Source: Nectonema munidae (Eukaryota; Nematomorpha; Nectonematoida; Nectonematidae). Taken from it: DNA of 64,000 nucleotides. The position numbers and the translations under genes are program-made. Shown in pieces: positions 22,746 to 31,513 of the stretch (position 1 is the first letter of the stretch; each line of letters begins with the position of its first letter). The stretch covers positions 62,001 through 126,000 of the forward strand of contig JAUIRK010000189.1 in assembly GCA_030549495.1 (NCBI GenBank), written 5' to 3'. Under the pieces are notes generated by a model. The model worked only from the letters and a program-made list of their open reading frames with translations, did not search any database and was not told where the DNA came from.

Positions 22746-25700
22746 CCATTAAACCCCAAGACCCTTTATATTTCAAAATATTTGACAAAAATATAAATTT
22801 ATTATATTTATTAGAATAAAAAAAAAAATTCAAAAAATAATATGCCATCTTATCAAACTTGACTGTTCCCATTTGGGAACAATGGGGTTAAGCATATATT
22901 TTCTTTCATATGAAAATCGGTAGCTCTATTGTTTTGAATGATAAACAGAATAACAAAGATTATGCAAACGTTCTTTGCACACGGCACATTCCAATCTTGC
23001 ATTTTTTTACAGACTCTACACCTTCCCTGATTTTTGCTTTTTTGCAGATAATGAGATTGTGCTACTATTTTTACTCTTTTACCAAGAGGTCCATTCTTTC
23101 TACTGATCTTGGGTTTTTGATCAGACTTAAAACAATTGATCTTGTAAACTCTAATTGATCCATTTTGCCACCAGTTGCTCGATGAACTTTCCATGAAGCT
23201 ATTCTCATTATCGAAAAGCAATTTATGATCAACGATCCATACCACTTTTTCCAAGATATATTTGGACGGTAGCATCCTACTGCTTGATCTAAGAGATCTA
23301 CACCTCCCATATGGCGATTATACGAATTGATCAAGTATGGCTGTTGGACATATACTGACATGGATCAGATTTTTGGTCACCAAGCATTCCGCTGCAAACA
23401 AAGATGACTGTGGATCTAATTTAATAAGCTCTGCAAGTTTTTGAACTTTATCAACATCAAGAAAGCCTTCGTTTTCGGGCCAGAGGTTGGAAAAGGACGT
23501 GGAGAGAGCACAGTTTCGTTCCGAAAACCGTGTACTTAGTTCCACCATGCAACTGTCAAGCATTTCAACCAAAATGCGCTTCTGCATTGCTGCCTCATTC
23601 GAATCATGATCTTCAGACGTGTATCCAACAACAGAAAGCACGACTGCATCTTTAAGTTTCGGGTGGGTTGCGACTACAAGATCAAACTTTTTGAGTTCCT
23701 CTTTTATTGACTCGCATGTTTCATCTGCATCTTCACGCATTTTCTTGATGGTTTCTAATGTACTGTTGATCAAGCGAATGCCTGCTGTTAAGTCACAATC
23801 GCGGCACTGCAAAAGCTTGTCGACAGGCTGCAGAATGGTGAGCAGTTTGTATACACAGTGTGCAATAAACATGAATTGCTCACTGTGCAGCTGTTTCAGC
23901 AGACCGGCAGCTTCGATACACACAGCAGCATCACATCCTGCTTCTTCACACGTCTCCCAGAGGTCAACCAGATGCTGGTGGTTATCCAGGATGGCTGACG
24001 TCGTTGCTAGATGACCGGTCCAGCGTTGCTCAAGAAGCCGCTTTAACTTGGTACCGTCATATAACCGGTCAAGCTTGGGGCGACGAACAAAATTATACAA
24101 GGCACCACATGTTGAAAAAAACTTCTCTACTTCTTTGTGCTCTCCAACTGCATGCACAACAACCAGGTGCAGCTGGTGGTTGAAGCAGTGAACGTAGGGA
24201 ACATCTCTTCCTAAACGTTCCTGGACCTTCTTCTGTACTCCACCATTTTTCCCGCACATCACTGAGGCACCGTCATAACATTGGGAAAGTATACAAGCAG
24301 TTTCCAATCCGCAGCCTTCAAGACTTTGGCGAATCTGCATCCAGTTGTTCAGAAGTAGGCATGGCCACCAAAGTTTCGTGTACCTTCCCTTCTTTGACAA
24401 ATCGAACAACTACTGAAATATTTTCAGTGTTGGTAGGATCACGAGTTCCATCGGATTTTAGCGTGTACCACGGAATATCAGCTGATTTAACATCGGCAGC
24501 AACTTTTCTCAGCCCAACATTCTTCATGATCGCAATCAGTTCATTCTGCACCATAGCAGACGTATAGCTGGCATTCTTTGGCACAGTCTTAAATATGTTT
24601 CGGAGCTTTTCGTCTTTTTGCATGGTATACTCAAAGAGTCTAAGAAACAGACCAGAAGGCTCATCCATGCTTTCTTGATCCAGAGTATCCATACCACTGT
24701 GTTTGTCGCCCCTCAGAGGAAGTTCATTAATGCACAAAAACTGGATAACTTGAGCAATGGATCTCAAGTAATACCTGTTTTTGTCGAGCTGCGTTTCAAC
24801 CAGCGTTGACACACGTTTATCTTCCAAAGCGTGTCGCCAGTTGGTATAGCCGCTGACTGAACTGTTTATCTGCACTATGTTTTGAAAAATGTCGACAGCA
24901 GTAACAATACGCTGCTTTCTTTTCCATCGAAAATTCCAGCCAGTCCCTACCATTATACAACGAAACCTGAAAGTCACGTTGCTTCGTTCCAAACTTAGCC
25001 GGAGCATAAGAACTGCGCCGTGGTTGTACAGATTTTTCATTAATCTTTTCAAGATCTGATGGTGAGCCAAACTCTACTGATGTCATCGGAATAGTTTTAA
25101 CAAACTTGGACAAAGACATATCGAAAATACACATCTTTAAGCTTCTAAAAACGTCATAAATTTGCTGTATTCAATGAATCCGTCAATAATAAGGTGCTGA
25201 TCGAACCAACAATGAACTTGCTTACCTTGAAATTTTGTGACATGAACTGATAAAGTGAAAATGCCCTGAGACAGTGAATAATGAGGAATACAATAGAGCT
25301 GGACTGTGCCTAGACATTGTAACACTGCTACACGGTGTACGAGATAGACGCCAGACAGAGATTCCCCCCTAAGCGCCCAAGTTGGTAAATTTACAGCCAA
25401 GAGACTTATCCCAGGGGATCTAAGATAAAAAGAAAGCAATAGAAAGAAAGAAAGATATATTTGCAAAAAGATGCGTATAAACAAAAAAAGTGATAAATAA
25501 AAAAAATTTGCTGTACAAATTACTTAATGAAATAATTGAGTTAGATGCTTTTTACATTTCTTTTATTGATGGAATGGAAAATTAAAAAGAAGCCATTGAA
25601 AACTTGAGGAAATTCAAAATCAAACCAAAATTAAAAAAAAAAGCAATAAAATGTCTGATCAAATGTATTGTTATGGTTGTTCCAACTTTTTTAATTGCCT

Positions 25701-25767
25701 TGTTGTAATAGTAGTTTTGAGTGCCGTTTTTTCGTGCCCCATTTTGGGGGGGGGGGGGGGAGGTACG
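22746..25767 (-). mobile_element. Array unit 5
   Basis: The unit is 3,022 bp. A private Ala to Thr change (CLVTKNLI, near 23,378) sits at the hAT-piggyBac joint. The unit ends in a run of G15. TTTATTATATTTATT near the left edge (22,798) is shared with unit 6 only. Confidence 0.85.
23318..25134 (-). pseudogene. hAT transposase relic, unit 5
   Basis: Core frame 23,318-24,409, middle frame 24,318-25,070, zinc-finger frame 24,817-25,134. The piggyBac frames are at 23,071-23,361 and 22,853-23,275. Confidence 0.8.
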
Positions 25768-28565
25768 CCATTAAACCCCAAGACCCTTTATATTTCAAAA
25801 TATTTGACAAAAATATAAATTTATTATATTTATTAGAATAAAAAAAAAATTCAAAAAATAATATGCCATCTTATCAAACTTGACTGTTCCCATTTGGGAA
25901 CAATGGGGTTAAGCATATATTTTCTTTCATATGAAAATCGGTAGCTCTATTGTTTTGAATGATAAACAGAATAACAAAGATTATGCAAACGTTCTTTGCA
26001 CACGGCACATTCCAATCTTGCATTTTTTTACAGACTCTACACCTTCCCTGATTTTTGCTTTTTTGCAGATAATGAGATTGTGCTACTATTTTTACTCTTT
26101 TACCAAGAGGTCCATTCTTTCTACTGATCTTGGGTTTTTGATCAGACTTAAAACAATTGATCTTGTAAACTCTAATTGATCCATTTTGCCACCAGTTGCT
26201 CGATGAACTTTCCATGAAGCTATTCTCATTATCGAAAAGCAATTTATGATCAACGATCCATACCACTTTTTCCAAGATATATTTGGACGGTAGCATCCTA
26301 CTGCTTGATCTAAGAGATCTACACCTCCCATATGGCGATTATACGAATTGATCAAGTATGGCTGTTGGACATATACTGACATGGATCAGATTTTTGGCCA
26401 CCAAGCATTCCGCTGCAAACAAAGATGACTGTGGATCTAATTTAATAAGCTCTGCAAGTTTTTGAACTTTATCAACATCAAGAAAGCCTTCGTTTTCGGG
26501 CCAGAGGTTGGAAAAGGACGTGGAGAGAGCACAGTTTCGTTCCGAAAACCGTGTACTTAGTTCCACCATGCAACTGTCAAGCATTTCAACCAAAATGCGC
26601 TTCTGCATTGCTGCCTCATTCGAATCATGATCTTCAGACGTGTATCCAACAACAGAAAGCACGACTGCATCTTTAAGTTTCGGGTGGGTTGCGACTACAA
26701 GATCAAACTTTTTGAGTTCCTCTTTTATTGACTCGCATGTTTCATCTGCATCTTCACGCATTTTCTTGATGGTTTCTAATGTACTGTTGATCAAGCGAAT
26801 GCCTGCTGTTAAGTCACAATCGCGGCACTGCAAAAGCTTGTCGACAGGCTGCAGAATGGTGAGCAGTTTGTATACACAGTGTGCAATAAACATGAATTGC
26901 TCACTGTGCAGCTGTTTCAGCAGACCGGCAGCTTCGATACACACAGCAGCATCACATCCTGCTTCTTCACACGTCTCCCAGAGGTCAACCAGATGCTGGT
27001 GGTTATCCAGGATGGCTGACGTCGTTGCTAGATGACCGGTCCAGCGTTGCTCAAGAAGCCGCTTTAACTTGGTACCGTCATATAACCGGTCAAGCTTGGG
27101 GCGACGAACAAAATTATACAAGGCACCACATGTTGAAAAAAACTTCTCTACTTCTTTGTGCTCTCCAACTGCATGCACAACAACCAGGTGCAGCTGGTGG
27201 TTGAAGCAGTGAACGTAGGGAACATCTCTTCCTAAACGTTCCTGGACCTTCTTCTGTACTCCACCATTTTTCCCGCACATCACTGAGGCACCGTCATAAC
27301 ATTGGGAAAGTATACAAGCAGTTTCCAATCCGCAGCCTTCAAGACTTTGGCGAATCTGCATCCAGTTGTTCAGAAGTAGGCATGGCCACCAAAGTTTCGT
27401 GTACCTTCCCTTCTTTGACAAATCGAACAACTACTGAAATATTTTCAGTGTTGGTAGGATCACGAGTTCCATCGGATTTTAGCGTGTACCACGGAATATC
27501 AGCTGATTTAACATCGGCAGCAACTTTTCTCAGCCCAACATTCTTCATGATCGCAATCAGTTCATTCTGCACCATAGCAGACGTATAGCTGGCATTCTTT
27601 GGCACAGTCTTAAATATGTTTCGGAGCTTTTCGTCTTTTTGCATGGTATACTCAAAGAGTCTAAGAAACAGACCAGAAGGCTCATCCATGCTTTCTTGAT
27701 CCAGAGTATCCATACCACTGTGTTTGTCGCCCCTCAGAGGAAGTTCATTAATGCACAAAAACTGGATAACTTGAGCAATGGATCTCAAGTAATACCTGTT
27801 TTTGTCGAGCTGCGTTTCAACCAGCGTTGACACACGTTTATCTTCCAAAGCGTGTCGCCAGTTGGTATAGCCGCTGACTGAACTGTTTATCTGCACTATG
27901 TTTTGAAAAATGTCGTCAGCAGTAACAATACGCTGCTTTCTTTTCCATCGAAAATTCCAGCCAGTCCCTACCATTATACAACGAAACCTGAAAGTCACGT
28001 TGCTTCGTTCCAAACTTAGCCGGAGCATAAGAACTGCGCCGTGGTTGTACAGATTTTTCATTAATCTTTTCAAGATCTGATGGTGAGCCAAACTCTACTG
28101 ATGTCATCGGAATAGTTTTAACAAACTTGGACAAAGACATATCGAAAATACACATCTTTAAGCTTCTAAAAACGTCATAAATTTGCTGTATTCAATGAAT
28201 CCGTCAATAATAAGGTGCTGATCGAACCAACAATGAACTTGCTTACCTTGAAATTTTGTGACATGAACTGATAAAGTGAAAATGCCCTGAGACAGTGAAT
28301 AATGAGGAATACAATAGAGCTGGACTGTGCCTAGACATTGTAACACTGCTACACGGTGTACGAGATAGACGCCAGATAGAGATTCCCCCTAAGCGCCCAA
28401 GTTGGTAAATTTACAGCCAAGAGACTTATCCCAGGGGATCTAAGATAAAAAGAAAGCAATAGAAAGAAAGAAAGATATATTTGCAAAAAGATGCGTATAA
28501 ACAAAAAAAAGTGATAAATAAAAAAAATTTGCTGTACAAATTACTTAATGAAATAATTGAGTTAG
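25768..28565 (-). mobile_element. Array unit 6, right-truncated
   Basis: About 2,798 bp match the other units and then stop at GAGTTAG (28,565), before the terminal segment and G-run. The left part carries the unit 3-5 variant CACACGTTTATC. The right part carries two variants seen otherwise only in unit 1: A8 at 28,503-28,510 and T at 28,377. It is therefore a mosaic of interior and edge types. One C is missing from the C6 tract near 28,385, and a private change gives VTADDIF. Confidence 0.8.
26339..28155 (-). pseudogene. hAT transposase relic, unit 6
   Basis: Core frame 26,339-27,430, middle frame 27,339-28,091, zinc-finger frame 27,916-28,155, which closes earlier than in the other units. 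The piggyBac frames are at 26,092-26,382 and 25,874-26,296. Confidence 0.8.
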
Positions 28566-29159
28566 TTAAAATCCAGCATTGCTTTTTCTTTACACTTTGA
28601 GTTCGAAACCTCATTTGAGCGTTTTTCTTATTATAATATCACTCTAGATTTGTTACTAGTAGCCAGAAATATTTTCTTATGTGAATTTCCTTAATAGTAA
28701 CTAAAAATGCCTAATGAGTACAAAAGTGTCACTAAAACATAAATAGAAGGAAAATTATGGCAAAGGCTATTATTTTTGAATAAATAAAAGTAAATATTAT
28801 TATAGTTAACAGCAATACATGATATAAAATGCTATGCTGACAACAGTGGCGTTATATTGGGGGAGTTATAAAAGAGAAAAATTTGATCTATATAATTTTA
28901 TGGCATTACGCGGGAGGCATTGAAACGGGGTGGCGTTTGTGCGAGGGATCAAACAACTCATTAATCACAGCTAAAATTGCATCAACAACGCATGGTGTTA
29001 AATCAAGGGTTATTTCAATGAAGTAAAGTGTGCTTGTTCTATCAATGTTATTGGCGGATAGCGAGGGGCGTTAAATCGGAGGAATTATAATGGAGAGAAA
29101 TCGGGTCTACATAATTGTATGGCGGTATGCGGGGTTGGCGGTAAAGCGAAGGAGCAGTG
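28566..29159 (+). repeat. Right arm of the outer TA-flanked element
   Basis: After the array there is AT-rich DNA without a gene. From about 28,850 a G-rich part follows with scattered GGCGG, GGGAGG and GCGAGGGG motifs, and then the right terminal repeat. The arm is much longer than the left one, as expected if the inner elements entered near the left end. Confidence 0.55.
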
Positions 29160-29161
29160 TA

Positions 29162-29590
29162 TATGTGTAAAAAAAACATTATATAATTATTTAGATAAAA
29201 AGCTTTTTGAGATGAGCTGTCAAATTTAGATCAATTTTTTGACAGTTTGATTGATTTTTATAAAAAATGAATATCACCACTGAATTCAGCATATTTGAAA
29301 ATGGGTATACATGTGTAAAAAACTTTATATAATTATTTAGATAAAAAGTTCTTTTTTTGAGATGAGGTGTCAAATATAAATCAATTTTTTGAGAGGTTTG
29401 ATTGATTTTTATAAAAAATGAATATCACCACAGAATTTAGCATATTTGAAAATGGGTATACATGTGTAAAAAACTTTATATAATTATTTAAATAAAAAGT
29501 TCCTTTTTGAGATGACCTGTCAAATATAAATCAATTTTTTGATAGGTTTGATAAAAAATGGACATCACTACTGAATTCAGCATAGTTGAA
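29162..29590. repeat. Right block of the ~150-bp satellite
   Basis: GATGAGCTGT-type landmarks at 29,211, 29,361 and 29,511 give a period of exactly 150 bp. The block opens with TATGTGTAAAAAA, the other half of the monomer interrupted at 10,520, and fades out near 29,590. Confidence 0.85.
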
Positions 29591-30199
29591 ATATATATGT
29601 AACATTAAAAATATTTATAAAAACTTATTAATATCTGAAAAAAATAGGGGGGGGGAGCACTTTACGCCCCCAGCACTTGAGCGGACAAATTGTTTATACT
29701 GGAAAAAAGAGGCAATAATGTTCACAGAGGCCTTTCCAAAGATGTGGTGATAGTTAGCTGAGCCGTTTTTCAACACAGGTAGAGATATCATTACAAATAA
29801 TTTCTTCACCTCACATCAACTAGCTGTCTCTTTACCAGAAGAAAATATAACTCAATATGAAATTGCATAGAAAAAAACTCCCGAGACTATTGAACTTAAA
29901 TTTTATCGATTTTGTAAATATGATTATATAGTATCTTACTCCTTTTTCATTCTGAAATGTATTTTTGTGTATGCATCATAGTTGCAGTAAGTTTTGGGTT
30001 GAAATATTTTAAATTCGGATATTCCGGTATGCATAATTATTATAATAAATAACTTCATACATTTTAATTATTTGCTTTTAGGGCTTCAGTGTTTTTAAGA
30101 AGTAAAATCCTGTCGTAAAACCTAAGTTTGAGAGCCAGCGTTTTTACGTTATGTGTATCTCATGTTTTGCGAGTTTGTATTTCCATATGTTTATTTTAG
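29591..30199. other. No gene recognised; short G-run near 29,648
   Basis: A GGGGGGGGG tract followed by AGCACTTTACGCCCCC suggests a fragment of another hAT-like end, but no pair is visible. Upstream exons of the gene ending at 30,453 could lie here but are not evident. Confidence 0.35.
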
Positions 30200-30453
30200 A
30201 TGATGGATTTTTGAATCTGCCCTCTGCAGCGTTAAACAAAGAACCGTTTTCAAGTACAAGTTCCAAATGTATTAATTATTTTATAAACTTAATAAAAATG
30301 CGCTTTATATTTTTTTTAATGATAGTAAATCACAAAGAGAGAATGCGAGAATTAGATAAAGTTATAGCAGATCTAGATAAAACTTCTTGGCGTTATGAAA
30401 AGATCGAAAAGTTACTTGGCTTGCAAAGAAATTCATCTATACGTGATTTATAG
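30200..30453 (+). CDS. Last two exons of an unidentified host gene
   Basis: Exon 30,200-30,268 follows an acceptor TTTATTTTAG. A 57-nt intron opens with GTATTA and ends TGATAG, and exon 30,326-30,453 runs to a TAG stop. The phases agree (2 nt, 22 codons, 1 nt, then 2 nt and codons). The joined end includes PSAALNKEPFSS, then LNHKERMRELDKVIADLDK and TSWRYEKIEKLLGL. The charged, regular tail looks conserved and helical, not like noise. I cannot name the family. AATAAA lies 32 nt after the stop. Upstream exons are not found and may lie beyond the satellite and composite. Confidence 0.5.
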
Positions 30454-30484
30454 AATATAGATAAAAAAGTATGTTATAAATTTG

Positions 30485-30490
30485 AATAAA
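30485..30490 (+). terminator. Poly(A) signal AATAAA
   Basis: A canonical hexamer lies 32 nt downstream of the TAG at 30,451-30,453 and supports a real 3' end there. Confidence 0.5.
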
Positions 30491-30999
30491 GTATTTTCTT
30501 TTATATTCCCTTGAGTATTATTCCCCCAGGCCCCAACCCTGTCTTAAACTTCAACTAAGGCAACTATTTTAAATATATATATATATAGTACATAGGTGCA
30601 CATCTAGTTGGCGACGCACAGTCTCTTCCATAATAATTTGAGTCTGGCACAGAATTTATCTCTTGCTATTGTCTATTTTCCCTTTCACCACTGCACTGAT
30701 AACGCCACCATAATAAATAGGGCACTAAAAGACAACCTTTATTTTCTAATAACACTTCAAAAAATAATTCTTCAAATCTTATTATTAGGTCAACAAAAGT
30801 TAACTTTTTTAATAGTTCATTTTTTGTAAGTAATCTAGATTTTATGAAAATTTCAGAAAATAAAAATAAAGAACCATTTTTTAACAAGAGTTCAAAAACC
30901 AGCCAAAAATATATTATTTCAATAGAACATTTTAAGTTAGACATCTTAGCTATAGTAAACTACTCAACGCCTAATTGATTTTTAAAGCATATGATGTTG
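30491..30999. other. No gene recognised; (AT)n tract near 30,572
   Basis: The stretch holds a short ATATATATATATATA run. Frames on both strands around 30,608-30,944 have no family motif. Confidence 0.35.
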
Positions 31000-31513
31000 T
31001 TCTTGTTTGTGGGTTGAAGATAAGGTATCCGATACTTATAAATCGTGTTTGTTTAACGCTGCAGGTAAGGCACAAAATAATGATAGAGCGAGGAATCCTG
31101 CTGTGTGCCGTCAAGAATCTTGCGGGTTTCTGTGTGAGTTGAGCTGGAATCCAGATCTGTTGTTGTCTCCCCATTTGTCCATTAGGCAGCTCCGCTAGGG
31201 ACTGGAAATAACCAAAGGATCTTTGGCTTTCGTAGCATCAAGGGAGTGGAGGGTGGGAATAGAGTGAAAAACGAGAGCAAAAGAAGTGAAATGGGCCTGT
31301 GCGCGGCTGCTTTTATACCAAGGAGAGCAGCGGAAGCCCGGGCTGGCTTGCTATTGGACGGGTAGTTAGCATCTCCACTTGTTAACAGGCTGTTAGCAAG
31401 GGGGCGTAGCCCGTCCTTTTGCCAAGCTTTATTGACCAATGAGAAGAATCTTCTGTTGTCGTCTTGGCGCCAAGTGGGCAGTCGATAGGGTCTATCTTCA
31501 TGGCATTGTGGGA

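Larger units (their letters stand above)
10523..29159. mobile_element. Nested composite: pogo/Tigger-like outer element holding a tandem array
   Basis: The two ends form an inverted repeat. The left end is CAGTGCACCCTCGATATACA and the right end read inward is CACTGCTCCTTCGCTTTACC, with 18 of the first 24 positions alike. Both ends are flanked by TA. Removing the element rejoins a satellite monomer as AAAATGGGTATATATGTGTA, exactly as in the neighbouring monomer at 10,213-10,236. CAGTG ends with a TA target suit the pogo/Tigger branch of Tc1/mariner. No transposase of that family is inside, so the outer element is non-autonomous or was gutted by later insertions. Confidence 0.75.

Noticed and set aside
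10652-28565. A working host gene family derived from transposases (domesticated ZMYM-type)
   Set aside because: All copies share frameshifts and lack the dimerisation domain. The near identity comes from recent duplication and does not show selection.
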